Below are positions 9,144 to 17,937 of a stretch of DNA of 64,000 bases, in pieces. The stretch covers positions 1 to 64,000 of the forward strand of contig NZ_SPMX01000003.1 of NCBI RefSeq assembly GCF_012940005.1, in the 5' to 3' direction. The position numbers were made by a program, and so were the translations under genes. Source of the stretch: Candidatus Accumulibacter contiguus (lineage in GTDB: Bacteria > Pseudomonadota > Gammaproteobacteria > Burkholderiales > Rhodocyclaceae). A model generated the notes under the pieces. It ran no database searches. It worked only from the letters and a program-made list of their open reading frames with translations, and was not told where the DNA came from. The first letter of the stretch is position 1. Each line of letters begins with the position of its first letter.

Positions 9144-9822
9144 TCAAGGCCGGCTGACCTTGCCGACCGTGATCAGTCCGTCGATCCCAAGCCCCTTGAT
9201 CTTTCGGCGAGCCGCCTCGGCCTCGGCACGCGTCCGGAATGGGCCGAGCTGCAGGCGCAGCTCCATGCTGGCAGGGATGCCTTCTGCGACAAACCTTGCC
9301 TGCAGCGCTTCGGCTTGACGCACATCCGGCAAGACTCCGGACTGCACGACGTACCCCGACAGCAGGCGTGCTGCTGGCACAGCGAGCGGTTCGGCCGCGG
9401 GAGCGCTTTCTTCGCCAGCCGCCGCGGCAAGGTTCGCTTGGCCGGACGGCGACGACGACAGTTCCACCGATGGCAGCCCCTTCTCAAGCGCTGCACCGCT
9501 GGCTTGCGGCTCCGCGACGAGTGGCACGAGCGGCGGCGTTTCGGCAGGCGGTGCAGCGGCTTTCTCGGGGGGGAGGCGGTTTTCTGACCGGCACCGGCTG
9601 GGTGAACCGTGGAGCCGCGGGCATCTCTTCATCGGCCATATTCAGGTAATCGAGCAGCAGCAGCGCAGCCAGTGCAGCCAGGATCAAGAGCGCGGCAACA
9701 CCCATTTGCCACCACAACTGACGCTTGAGATCGGCTTGCCCTGGCCAACCCGACGCGGCAATGGCGGGTGTAGCCGGTGGGGAAGCTGCTGGCTGCGAGT
9801 GGCCTGGCGGTCGAGTCGCCAT
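9144..9822 (-). CDS. SPOR-domain membrane protein, frameshifted in a G7 run
   Basis: This protein anchors in the inner membrane and carries a C-terminal SPOR domain, which binds denuded septal peptidoglycan. The N-terminal part has one transmembrane helix (QMGVAALLILAALAALLLL), then a Pro/Ala-rich linker. The C-terminal 75 residues form the SPOR fold (YVVQSGVLPDVRQAEAL and QLGPFRTRAEAEAARRKI). The frame is broken at a homopolymer (G run 9578-9584 on the plus strand). One base fewer joins RKPPP to EKAAAPPAE and gives 225 residues. I chose the ATG at 9822, which follows a purine-rich stretch. The likely role is in cell division or envelope maintenance. Confidence 0.8.
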
Positions 9823-9888
9823 TTTCCGGGCGCGGCTAACGATCATGACTTTTCCAGGCACCCCCGATCATGAAAGTCATGACCGTTT

Positions 9889-9941
9889 CCCTCTCCCCCG
9901 ACCCCTCCCCCGCGAGGGGGGAGGGGAGATTCGTGAGTCGC
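9889..9941 (+). repeat. REP-like palindromic repeat, copy 1
   Basis: This 53-base element contains the palindrome CCCCTCCCCC-GCGA-GGGGGGAGGGG, flanked by a conserved tail (AGATTCGTGAGTCGC). A second copy with one mismatch lies inverted at 21800-21852. Around this copy, TGAAAGTC (9871-9878) and GACTTTCA (9948-9955) form a further inverted pair. It fills the gap between the SPOR and DUF2802 genes. It resembles the dispersed extragenic palindromes common in proteobacteria. It may act as a transcript-stabilising or terminating hairpin, but function is not shown. Confidence 0.8.
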
Positions 9942-9957
9942 ATACGCGACTTTCACA

Positions 9958-10569
9958 TTAAACACCCTCGTAGCGGTTGCGCGCCAGCGCCACCACCAGG
10001 TCTGCCTCGGCACGGGCAATGCCGCAATGATGCGCGATGGTGGTCGCGTCATGCCCCTGGATCGCCATTTGCATCGCATCATTGTAGAGTGGCGATGCCG
10101 TCTGCGCCGATCCCGTCGATTGCCCGGCCTGTTGCCGGAAATCCTCGCGCGCGGCCAGCACTTCAGCGCGCAACTCATCCACCTCGCAGCGCAACTGATA
10201 AACTTCGCGCTGCAGGGAATCGATCCACGCCTGCCCGGGAATCTCCGCTGGTGGCTCGTTCCAGGCGAATTCCGGCGGCTGCGGATCGGCATGTGCCGGC
10301 GAGCCAGGGGCGACGGACGCTCCGGTGGACGGGGGAGCTTCGACCGCAGCGGCTGGATCGACTACTGCCACGCTGGCCACCGACGCCGGTTCCTGGACCG
10401 CGGTGTAGGCGGCCACCGCTGCTTGCGCCGCCAGCGGCGGTAGCGCAGCGACGCCGCGTTGCAGACGCCGCATGCGCAGATAGAGGACGATGATGTAAGC
10501 GACCAGCAGCACGATGACCGCGATCAGGCCTTCGCGCCAGCCCAGACTGCCCAGTAGATCGAGATCCAT
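9958..10569 (-). CDS. DUF2802 domain membrane-anchored protein
   Basis: The 203-residue protein has one N-terminal transmembrane helix (LIAVIVLLVAYIIVLYL), a Pro/Ala-rich linker (about 60-105), a coiled-coil-like stretch (SLQREVYQLRCEVDELRAEV) and a C-terminal helical DUF2802 block. That block (MQMAIQGHDATTIAHHCGIARAEADLV) resembles a small helix-turn-helix, and the family is found in betaproteobacteria near motility or envelope genes. Function is unknown. The REP-like element separates it from the downstream SPOR gene on the same strand. Confidence 0.8.
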   Translation of the reverse strand: MDLDLLGSLGWREGLIAVIVLLVAYIIVLYLRMRRLQRGVAALPPLAAQAAVAAYTAVQEPASVASVAVVDPAAAVEAPPSTGASVAPGSPAHADPQPPEFAWNEPPAEIPGQAWIDSLQREVYQLRCEVDELRAEVLAAREDFRQQAGQSTGSAQTASPLYNDAMQMAIQGHDATTIAHHCGIARAEADLVVALARNRYEGV

Positions 10570-10683
10570 TGCACGCCTTCGTGACCTTGTCCGGCGGACA
10601 TTATGCCAGACACTTGCGCTGCCTCAAGCACCATCTTGCAGCGCTGTCCAGGTCCGCACTCGCCGCCAAGGCACGAAGGCACG

Positions 10684-10716
10684 AAAAAAGCCTCGACCGG
10701 AAAATCCGGACGAGGC
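10684..10716 (-). terminator. Rho-independent terminator of the thiolase operon
   Basis: On the minus strand the stem GCCTCGTCCGG / CCGGTCGAGGC (one T-T mismatch) closes on an ATTTT loop and is followed by six T. It lies about 20 bases after the stop codon of the thiolase at 10738 and should end the 14348-10738 transcript. Confidence 0.85.
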
Positions 10717-10737
10717 CATCGACCAGCCAGAGAAATC

Positions 10738-11940
10738 CTAGCGGATCGCTTCGAACAGCCCGGCAGCGCCCATGCCGGTACCGATGCACATGGTGACCAT
10801 GCCGTAGCGCTGGCCGGTGCGTTGCATCCCGTGCAGCAGCGTTGCCGTCCGGATGGTTCCGGTGGCGCCGAGCGGATGACCGAGAGCGATCGCTCCCCCG
10901 AGCGGGTTGACCCTGGCCGGATCGAGGTTCAGTTCGCGGATCACGGCCAGTGCCTGCGCGGCAAAGGCTTCATTGAGTTCGATCCAGTCCACCTCGTGCT
11001 GCCCGATTCCGGCCCGCTTGAGCAGCCGCGGAATGGCTGCGACGGGGCCGATGCCCATGATCTCGGGCGCCACGCCGGCCACCGAGAAACCGGCAAAGCG
11101 TGCCAGCGGCTTGAGGTTGAACTGCTTGAGGATCTTTTCCGAAACGACCAGCACGGCGGCGGCACCGTCAGACATCTGCGAGCTGTTGCCGGCAGTCACC
11201 GAACCGCGCGCGGCAAATACCGGCCGCAGCCTGGCGAGGCCTTCGCTGCTGCTGTCCGAACGTGGTCCCTCGTCGTTCTCGGCCAGGTATGACTTGACCG
11301 TCACTTCACCGCTCTGCAGGTTCGGCACGCGTGCCGTGACCGGGTAGGGCGTAATCTCGGCCTGGAAGTGGCCGGCGGCGATTGCCGCACAGGCTTTCTG
11401 GTTCGAGGCGACGGCAAAGGCGTCCTGGTCCTCGCGCGAGATCTTCCACTGCGCAGCGACCTTCTCGGCGGTGATGCCCATCCCGAAACCGATCGCGTAA
11501 TTCTCTTCCTTCTCGAATATCGCCGGGTTCATGGCGATCTTGTTGCCCATGATCTGGTTCATCAAGGACATCGTTTCGGTACCGCCTGCGATCATCACAT
11601 CGGCTTCACCGAGGCGAATGCGATCCGCGGCCATCGCCACCGTCTGCAGGCCGGAAGCGCAGAAGCGGTTGACGGTGACACCGGGAACGGTGTTCGGCAA
11701 GCCGGCCAGCAGCAGGCCGATGCGCGCGACGTTCATGCCCTGCTCGGCTTCGGGCATTGCACAGCCGACGATGACGTCCTCGACCAGTGCCGGGTCAAGC
11801 CCCGGCGCCTGCGCCATGACCGACCGGATGGCGTGCGCCAGCATGTCGTCGGGACGAACGTGGCCCAACATGCCCTTGCGTCTGCCCACCGGCAGGCGGG
11901 TGGCGGCGACGATGTAGGCGTCCTGAATCTGTTTGCTCAT
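10738..11940 (-). CDS. Acetyl-CoA C-acyltransferase (3-ketoacyl-CoA thiolase)
   Basis: This enzyme performs the last step of fatty-acid beta-oxidation, cleaving 3-ketoacyl-CoA with CoA to acetyl-CoA and a shortened acyl-CoA. The 400-residue protein has the nucleophilic Cys94 in VNRFCASGLQT. It also has NEAFAAQ, the catalytic His in GHPLGATG, and the second active-site Cys in CIGTGMGA. It starts 20 bases after the stop of the hydroxyacyl-CoA dehydrogenase gene (11961-14348), so the two are an operon comparable to fadB-fadA. It differs from the second thiolase in this window. Substrate chain length cannot be read from sequence. Confidence 0.94.
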   Translation of the reverse strand: MSKQIQDAYIVAATRLPVGRRKGMLGHVRPDDMLAHAIRSVMAQAPGLDPALVEDVIVGCAMPEAEQGMNVARIGLLLAGLPNTVPGVTVNRFCASGLQTVAMAADRIRLGEADVMIAGGTETMSLMNQIMGNKIAMNPAIFEKEENYAIGFGMGITAEKVAAQWKISREDQDAFAVASNQKACAAIAAGHFQAEITPYPVTARVPNLQSGEVTVKSYLAENDEGPRSDSSSEGLARLRPVFAARGSVTAGNSSQMSDGAAAVLVVSEKILKQFNLKPLARFAGFSVAGVAPEIMGIGPVAAIPRLLKRAGIGQHEVDWIELNEAFAAQALAVIRELNLDPARVNPLGGAIALGHPLGATGTIRTATLLHGMQRTGQRYGMVTMCIGTGMGAAGLFEAIR

Positions 11941-11960
11941 GATCTGTTCTCCTTGCTCGC

Positions 11961-14348
11961 TCAGTTACGCAGCGGCTTGCCGGTTTCCAGCAGGTGCTGG
12001 ATACGTTGCTGGGTTTTCGGGTTCTTCAGCAGTTCGACGAAAAGCTTGCGCTCGACGCTCAGCAACCACGGCTCATCCACCAGTGATCCGGTCTCGATGT
12101 CGCCACCACACAAGGCGGTCGCCGCAGCCTTGGCCACCGTGTAGTCGTGTGCCGAGATCATGCCGCCTGCCTGCATGTTGGCGAGCATCATTTCGCAGTT
12201 GGCGATGCCGGTACGCCCGGCAACCTTGACCCCGCGCGGCGACAGGCGCGGGTAATAGCCCGCCTCGGCGAGGCCGCGCGCTTCGCGCAGCGCCACGTAC
12301 AGCAGCTCGTTGGCGTTGAACACGATCTTGTCCGAATCGACGGCAAAACCGAGTTCTCTGGCTTGCGCACCGCTCTTCGACACCGTGGCCATGGCGATGG
12401 TCATGAAAACCGGCTGGATGAACTCGAAGGGATCGTTGCCCGCAGTCTTCGCTGCGTGCTGCGCGGCGCGCATGGCGAACTCCTTGCAGCCACCGCCGGC
12501 TGGAATCAGGCCGACACCGGCTTCCACCAGACCGATGTAGCTCTCGAGCGCGATCACCCGCTTGGCCGCGTGCATGACGAATTCGCAACCGCCACCCAGG
12601 GCCATCCCCTGCACCGCTGCAATCACCGGCACCTTGGCGTACTTGAGGGACATCGACGTGTTCTGGAATTCGCCGACGTATTTTTCGAGCAGCTCGAAAT
12701 CGCCGGCGGCAATCGCCTCGGCAACTTCCTTGAGGTTGGCACCAAAGGCGAATGGCGCTTCGTGCCACAACACCAGTCCCTGATAATCGGCCTCGGCACG
12801 CGCCACCACTTCCTGCAGACCGATGATGACGTCACGGCCGAGCGTATGGTTGCGCGATTTGATGCTGGCGATGGCGATACCCGCATCGATCTGCGGCAGC
12901 GTCCACATGCGGACGCCTTCGTTTTCCCAGACCGTGCTGCCGGCGACTGCCTGTTCACTGAGGATGCGCTCGGGGAAGATCTGCCGCTGATACACCGGCA
13001 AGGTCGAGCGCGGCCGGTAGGCGTCGGCACTCGCTGAGTAGGAACCCTGCGTGCCATGCACGCCTGCCTGTGCAACCCGGCCAAAGACCCATGCCGGCAG
13101 CGGGGCCGGGCTCATCGCCCGGCCGGCGTCGATGTCGGCCTGGACGGCTTCGGCAATCGCCTGCCAGCCAGCCGCCTGCCAGCTCTCGAACGGGCCCTGC
13201 GACCAGCCGAAGCCCCAGCGCATCGCGAAATCGAGATCGCGGGCGTTGTCGGCAATGTCGGCGAGGTGATAAGCGGCGTAATGGAAGATGTCGCGGAAGA
13301 TCGCCCACAGGAACTGCGCTTGCGGATGCTCGCTGGCGCGCAACTGGGCAAACTTCTCGGCCGGGTTGCGATTCTTGAGGATCGTCAGCACGCTTGGGTC
13401 GATTTCGGCCGCACTGTCACGATAGTCCTGCAGCGTCAGGTCGAGCACCTTGATCGCCCGGCCATCCTTGCGGAAAATGCCGCAGCGCGTCTTCTGGCCG
13501 AGCGCGCCCTTGCCGATCAGTGCCGCCAGCCATGCCGGCACGCCGTAATGGGCATGCCAGGGATCTTCGGGCAAGGTGTCCTGCATGGTCTTGACGACAT
13601 GTGCCAGGGTATCGAGGCCAACGACGTCGGCGGTACGATAGGTGGCACTCTTCGGGCGACCGATGATCGGACCGGTCAGTGAATCGACGACGTCGAAACC
13701 GAGTCCGAGGCGCTGCGTGTGATGCATCACCGCGAGCATCGAGAAGACACCGACACGGTTGGCGACGAAGTTCGGCGTATCGCGCGCACGCACGATGCCC
13801 TTGCCGAGGCGCGAGACCAGCCACGCTTCGAGATGGTCGAGCAGCACCGGATCGGTGGTTCTGGTCGCGATCAGTTCGACGAGATGCATGTAACGCGGCG
13901 GATTGAAGAAGTGGATGCCGCAGAAGCGCGAACGCAGCGCTTCCGGCAGACCTTCGGAGAGGCGATTGATCGACAGCCCCGAGGTATTCGAGGCGATGAT
14001 CGCAGCGGGCGAAACGAAGGGTGCGATCTGGCGATACAGATCGTCCTTCCACTCGGTCTTTTCGGCAATGGCTTCGATGATCAGGTCGCAATCCCTGAGC
14101 AGATCGAGGTGCTGCAAATAATTGGCGGCGTCGATGTAGCCGACGCGATCCTTCGTCGCCAGCGGTGACGGCTCGAGCTTCCCGAGCGCGTCGATGGCTT
14201 TCCTGACGATCCCGTTGGGATCGCCTTCCTTGGCCGGCAGGTCGAAAAGCACCACCGGCACTTCGGCATTCGCGAGGTGCGCTGCGATCTGCGCGCCCAT
14301 CACGCCCGCTCCGAGTACGGCGGCCTTGCGTACGATGAAGTTGCTCAA
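11961..14348 (-). CDS. 3-hydroxyacyl-CoA dehydrogenase/enoyl-CoA hydratase (FadN-like domain order)
   Basis: This 795-residue multifunctional enzyme hydrates enoyl-CoA and oxidises 3-hydroxyacyl-CoA in beta-oxidation. The NAD-binding domain comes first (VLGAGVMGAQIA, residues 11-22; SNTSGL; HFFNPPRYMHLVE), and the hydratase/isomerase domain is C-terminal (GMALGGGCEFVMHA). This is the reverse of FadB/FadJ and resembles the FadN type. The start is TTG at 14348, directed by the strong site AAGGAGG six bases upstream. A promoter with a PsrA-like operator lies 70-110 bases upstream. The thiolase gene follows 20 bases downstream. Confidence 0.93.
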   Translation of the reverse strand: MSNFIVRKAAVLGAGVMGAQIAAHLANAEVPVVLFDLPAKEGDPNGIVRKAIDALGKLEPSPLATKDRVGYIDAANYLQHLDLLRDCDLIIEAIAEKTEWKDDLYRQIAPFVSPAAIIASNTSGLSINRLSEGLPEALRSRFCGIHFFNPPRYMHLVELIATRTTDPVLLDHLEAWLVSRLGKGIVRARDTPNFVANRVGVFSMLAVMHHTQRLGLGFDVVDSLTGPIIGRPKSATYRTADVVGLDTLAHVVKTMQDTLPEDPWHAHYGVPAWLAALIGKGALGQKTRCGIFRKDGRAIKVLDLTLQDYRDSAAEIDPSVLTILKNRNPAEKFAQLRASEHPQAQFLWAIFRDIFHYAAYHLADIADNARDLDFAMRWGFGWSQGPFESWQAAGWQAIAEAVQADIDAGRAMSPAPLPAWVFGRVAQAGVHGTQGSYSASADAYRPRSTLPVYQRQIFPERILSEQAVAGSTVWENEGVRMWTLPQIDAGIAIASIKSRNHTLGRDVIIGLQEVVARAEADYQGLVLWHEAPFAFGANLKEVAEAIAAGDFELLEKYVGEFQNTSMSLKYAKVPVIAAVQGMALGGGCEFVMHAAKRVIALESYIGLVEAGVGLIPAGGGCKEFAMRAAQHAAKTAGNDPFEFIQPVFMTIAMATVSKSGAQARELGFAVDSDKIVFNANELLYVALREARGLAEAGYYPRLSPRGVKVAGRTGIANCEMMLANMQAGGMISAHDYTVAKAAATALCGGDIETGSLVDEPWLLSVERKLFVELLKNPKTQQRIQHLLETGKPLRN

Positions 14349-14415
14349 GCTGTCCTCCTTGTCTGGTCGTCTACGCTCGCCGGGAACACCCCGCAGCGGC
14401 TCTGCACAAAGCCGC

Positions 14416-14459
14416 TCAAACGAACGTTTGAATTATACGCTGTCTGGGTACACCGTCAA
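14416..14459 (-). promoter_or_regulatory. Sigma-70-type promoter with PsrA-like operator upstream of the hydratase/dehydrogenase-thiolase operon
   Basis: On the minus strand TTGACG (14454-14459), a 16-base spacer and a perfect TATAAT (14432-14437) form a promoter. Immediately downstream lies the inverted repeat TCAAAC-GTTC-GTTTGA (14416-14431). It fits the PsrA consensus CAAAC-N(2-4)-GTTTG and shares its sequence with the site before the tetR gene. A TetR-type repressor bound there would block initiation, and acyl-CoA would be the expected inducer. Binding is inferred. Confidence 0.75.
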
Positions 14460-14507
14460 CCGAAATGGGAAGAATCTTCAGGGCAATGCGCTCGTCACAG
14501 GCAAAAG

Positions 14508-14532
14508 AAAAGCCCCGGAATCCGGGGCTTTT
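14508..14532 (-). terminator. Rho-independent terminator after fadL
   Basis: The perfect hairpin AAAAGCCCCGG-ATT-CCGGGGCTTTT, read on the minus strand, ends in a T-rich tail 22 bases after the fadL-like stop codon. It separates the porin transcript from the divergent regulation of the next operon. Confidence 0.85.
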
Positions 14533-14553
14533 CTGGCGAACCGTGGAGCGCGA

Positions 14554-15852
14554 TCAGAAAGCGATCGAGTACTGTGCGCCGAGAATCCAGACGCTGGAAT
14601 CGTAGTCACCAATGACCGTGCCACGACCTTCAGCGCTCTTGTTGCTGTTGATCTTGGTGTTCTGAAGGTACAGATACGCCAGGCCGAGTTCAAGCGTCTG
14701 TTCCTTGGCCGGCTTCCATTGGGTGCCGAAGGTGAACCATGTACGATCGTTGTCCGGCAATGCGGTCAATCGTGTACTCGCATTCTTGACCGGCGTCTGG
14801 TCATAGGCGAGACCAAACATGAATTTCAGCGTGTCGGTGTAACGGTAGTTCGCCCCCAGGGCAACACGCCAGGTATCCTCGAAGAGCGCGGTCAGCGTCT
14901 CCGCAGTCCGGCCGGTCTGCGGTCCCGAGGTACGGACGATGTCTACATTCTTGATCGAACTCCAGCCCGTCCAGGAGACATCTCCCAGCATCTCCCATTG
15001 ATCGCTGAGTTTCTGCGTCACGCTCAGAACGAAGGTATCCGGCACCTTGATATCGGCCTTGACCTGGCTCTGCCGGCCGGAGTTGATCAGCGCCAAGGCC
15101 GTCGCGTTGGCTGCCGGCGTGCCATTGCTGCTCAGTCTGGACGTGCCATCGGTATGGTATTGAATTGCCGAGCGATACGATACGCCGACCTTGGTCGTCG
15201 GCGAGAGGGTAAACAATGCACCGAGGTTCCAGCCCCAGGCATCGTCGTCGATACTCAGGTGCGCTCTGACCCCGGATGCGCCCGGGACGATGGCTGCCTG
15301 ACGATAGTAATCCGCCTCGATTTTCTGCCAGCTCACGCCGGCGCCCAGCGATACCATGTCGTTGACCCGATAGGCAATCGACGGATTGATATTGATTGTC
15401 TTGATGTCGAACTCGTCCGACTGCGCACTGCCCTTCCAGGGTTTGTCGTACTTCGTCTTCAGGCCAAAAGGTGCTCCGATGCCCAGACCAAGGTACAGAT
15501 CCCGGTTTACCGCCCAGGACAGGTAGCCATTCGGAACGACCGCCCAGCCACCCGCGTCGCCACCGTCACCCGCGGCATTGAAGACACCCACCTGGGACGC
15601 GCTGTTGTCGAACTTGAAACTCGGTTTCACCGCCGTCAGGCCACCGGAGACTTCACGCGCCTGCAGTTGCGTCATTCCTGCCGGGTTCCAGAAAATCGTG
15701 CTGGCATCGCTGGCCTTGGCTGCGGAACCGGCGTAGGCATTACCCAGGCCGCTACCCTGCTCAAGCAACTGGAAACCGGACGCACCTGCACTGCCTGACA
15801 AGGCCACCAGCAACAAGGCCGGAATCATCTTCATCGTAACTTTTTGTGACAT
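14554..15852 (-). CDS. fadL: FadL/OmpP1-type outer-membrane long-chain fatty-acid transporter
   Basis: This family forms a 14-stranded outer-membrane barrel plugged by an N-terminal hatch and takes up long-chain fatty acids or other hydrophobic molecules. The 432-residue product has a signal peptide ending in GSAGA. The mature N-terminus SGFQLLEQGSGLGNAYAG and the motif DASTIFWNPAGM are diagnostic of FadL. It ends with beta-strand sequence and a terminal Phe (ILGAQYSIAF). The ATG at 15852 is chosen because GGGGAG lies six bases before it; another ATG at 15858 is too close to that site. Its position among beta-oxidation genes supports fatty-acid import, though aromatic hydrocarbon uptake is possible. 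Confidence 0.9.
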   Translation of the reverse strand: MSQKVTMKMIPALLLVALSGSAGASGFQLLEQGSGLGNAYAGSAAKASDASTIFWNPAGMTQLQAREVSGGLTAVKPSFKFDNSASQVGVFNAAGDGGDAGGWAVVPNGYLSWAVNRDLYLGLGIGAPFGLKTKYDKPWKGSAQSDEFDIKTININPSIAYRVNDMVSLGAGVSWQKIEADYYRQAAIVPGASGVRAHLSIDDDAWGWNLGALFTLSPTTKVGVSYRSAIQYHTDGTSRLSSNGTPAANATALALINSGRQSQVKADIKVPDTFVLSVTQKLSDQWEMLGDVSWTGWSSIKNVDIVRTSGPQTGRTAETLTALFEDTWRVALGANYRYTDTLKFMFGLAYDQTPVKNASTRLTALPDNDRTWFTFGTQWKPAKEQTLELGLAYLYLQNTKINSNKSAEGRGTVIGDYDSSVWILGAQYSIAF

Positions 15853-16008
15853 GGTCATCTCCCCTCTGGATGTGATCTTTCCGTGGCTATTCCGCCACGC
15901 GTCAAAAGTAATTTGCCGCCCTATGCTAAGACCACCGTCCAGAAAAATCTTCAGCTATTCAAGGTTTGGCAGCTCCCTTTTCTGGCCCTGTTGGTTAATT
16001 GCAACAGG

Positions 16009-17937
16009 TCAGGCAGCTTGACTCCCCAGATAATTCAGCGGTCCGCCGGTGAAGGGCGCAAATCCGGTCCCGAAGATCACTCCGGCATCGGCCAGATCGG
16101 CATCGGCGACGACCCCGTCGTTCACCAGTTGCTGCGTGCGCTCGAGCAGCGGTTTGAGCAGACGAGCGGCGAGTCCGGCCGGGACGCTCCCGGCCAGACC
16201 CTTGTTCGGCCGGCCACCGGGGTAATCGTAGAAACCCCGGCCGCTCTTCTTGCCGAGGTGACCGGCGTTGAAACGTTCCAGCAGGCACCTCGGTGGCTCG
16301 GCAGCAGTCCCTGCGAGGCTCTTGCCAGCAGCCATCGCAACGTCGAGTCCGACCATGTCAACGAGTTCGATCGGGCCCATCGGCATGCCGAAAGCGAGCA
16401 TCGCTTCGTCCACGGTTTCCGGTGCGAGGCCCTCATCGACGGCGCGCATCGCTTCGAGCAGGTAAGGCCCGAGAACGGCGTTGACCAGGAAACCCGGCGC
16501 GCTCTTCACCGGCAGCGGCAGTCGCTCGATCTGTTTGACGAAAGCGGTGGCGCGTTGCTGCATTTCCGGGTCGGCAGCCGCCGTGGCGACGACTTCGACG
16601 AGCGGCATCTTCGCGACCGGGTTGAAGAAATGAATCCCGATCAATCGTTGCGGCCGGACCAGTACCGTGGACAAATCCTCGATGCGCAGGCTCGAGGTGT
16701 TCGTCGCCAGGACCGCGTCGGGCGGGATCACCGCTTCGAGTTTGCTGAGCAGCTCGCGCTTGGCGTCGAGGTCTTCGAAAATCGCCTCGATCACCACGTC
16801 CGCCTGGCGTGCTCCGTAGCCTTCCGGGTCGGGAATCAGCCGGTCCATCACCTTGCGCAGTTCGCGCGGGTCTTTGATGCGCTGGCGCCACGCCGCATAG
16901 GCGCGTTGCAAGGCCGGGGCGATGCGCTCCATTCCCTGATCCTGCAGGGTGACGGTCAGCCCGCGCAACGCACACCAGGCCGCGATGTCGCCGCCCATCA
17001 CGCCAGCGCCGACGACATGCACGCGCCTGGCCGCGAAGCTGCCCGCCTTGCCGAAACTCTTCAGGCGCTCCTGCAGGAAGAACACGCGCAGCAGATTGCG
17101 CGCCGTCGGCGAACGAACGATGCGGTCGATCAGTGCCGGTGCTGCCAGCGCATTCCCCTGGTGATTGGCCCAGATGTCGATGATCGCGTACGGTGCCGGA
17201 TAATGCTCGCGGCGCGCGCGCCTGCCGACCTGCTTTCTCGCGGCACTCGCCAGCAGGCCCTTGAACGGACCATTGAGCAGGCGCTGCAGCAGGGGCGGAC
17301 GGCGGCGCGGCTGATCGGCGAGCACCAGCAATGCCGCGGCGCTGTCCATGACGCGCGCCGGTACGCAGTCGTCGGCAAGGCCAAGGCGTTTCGCCTTGCC
17401 GGCATCGATCGTCTTGCCGGTCAGCATCATGTCGAGTGCCGCCTGTGGGCCGATTCGTTCCGGCAGGCGCAGCATGCCGCCCCAGCCCGGCACGATGCCG
17501 AGCATGACTTCCGGCAGGCCCATCCGGGTCGAGGGCTCGTCGACCGCCAGCAGGTAACGACACGCCAGCGCCAGTTCGAGGCCACCACCGAGGCAGTGAC
17601 CGCGTACCAGCGCCAGCGTCGGATACGAAACGGCGGCCAGACGGTTGAAGAGCTGCCAGCCACGTGTCACCAGATCGAGCCCCTTTTCAGGCGTATCGAG
17701 CTGCGTGAACTCCTGTATGTCGGCACCGGCGATGAAGCCGGCCGCTTTCCCCGAACGGAAGATCAGCCCTTGCGGCGGGCTGCGATCGAACTGATCGAGA
17801 AGCAAGGCGAGTTCGTCCATTACCGCACTGGAAAGTGAATTGGCCGATTCGCCAGCCTTGTCGAGCGTCGCCCAGGCGAGACCTGCGGCATCGACATCGA
17901 GCCGCCAGTGCCGGTAGTCATTTTCATGGATGTGCAT
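16009..17937 (-). CDS. fadJ: Multifunctional enoyl-CoA hydratase/3-hydroxyacyl-CoA dehydrogenase (FadJ/FadB-like)
   Basis: This is the classical alpha subunit of the fatty-acid oxidation complex, 642 residues. The enoyl-CoA hydratase domain is N-terminal (FIAGADIQEF; GHCLGGGLELALACRYL, about 113-129). The NAD-binding hydroxyacyl-CoA dehydrogenase domain follows (HVVGAGVMGGDIA; NTSSL; HFFNPVAKMPLVEV), then the C-terminal dimerisation domain. The ATG at 17937 overlaps the end of the thiolase gene by 14 bases, so the two are coupled. Together with that thiolase it should carry out three beta-oxidation steps. FadB versus FadJ assignment is uncertain. About 155 bases of non-coding DNA follow before fadL, with no clear terminator seen. 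Confidence 0.92.
   Translation of the reverse strand: MHIHENDYRHWRLDVDAAGLAWATLDKAGESANSLSSAVMDELALLLDQFDRSPPQGLIFRSGKAAGFIAGADIQEFTQLDTPEKGLDLVTRGWQLFNRLAAVSYPTLALVRGHCLGGGLELALACRYLLAVDEPSTRMGLPEVMLGIVPGWGGMLRLPERIGPQAALDMMLTGKTIDAGKAKRLGLADDCVPARVMDSAAALLVLADQPRRRPPLLQRLLNGPFKGLLASAARKQVGRRARREHYPAPYAIIDIWANHQGNALAAPALIDRIVRSPTARNLLRVFFLQERLKSFGKAGSFAARRVHVVGAGVMGGDIAAWCALRGLTVTLQDQGMERIAPALQRAYAAWRQRIKDPRELRKVMDRLIPDPEGYGARQADVVIEAIFEDLDAKRELLSKLEAVIPPDAVLATNTSSLRIEDLSTVLVRPQRLIGIHFFNPVAKMPLVEVVATAAADPEMQQRATAFVKQIERLPLPVKSAPGFLVNAVLGPYLLEAMRAVDEGLAPETVDEAMLAFGMPMGPIELVDMVGLDVAMAAGKSLAGTAAEPPRCLLERFNAGHLGKKSGRGFYDYPGGRPNKGLAGSVPAGLAARLLKPLLERTQQLVNDGVVADADLADAGVIFGTGFAPFTGGPLNYLGSQAA

Noticed and set aside
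15883-17838. A 651-codon open frame on the plus strand opposite the fadJ-like gene.
   Set aside because: It is antisense to a clear multifunctional beta-oxidation enzyme, has no recognisable domains and a skewed Arg/Gln-rich composition. Long antisense frames are expected in GC-rich DNA.
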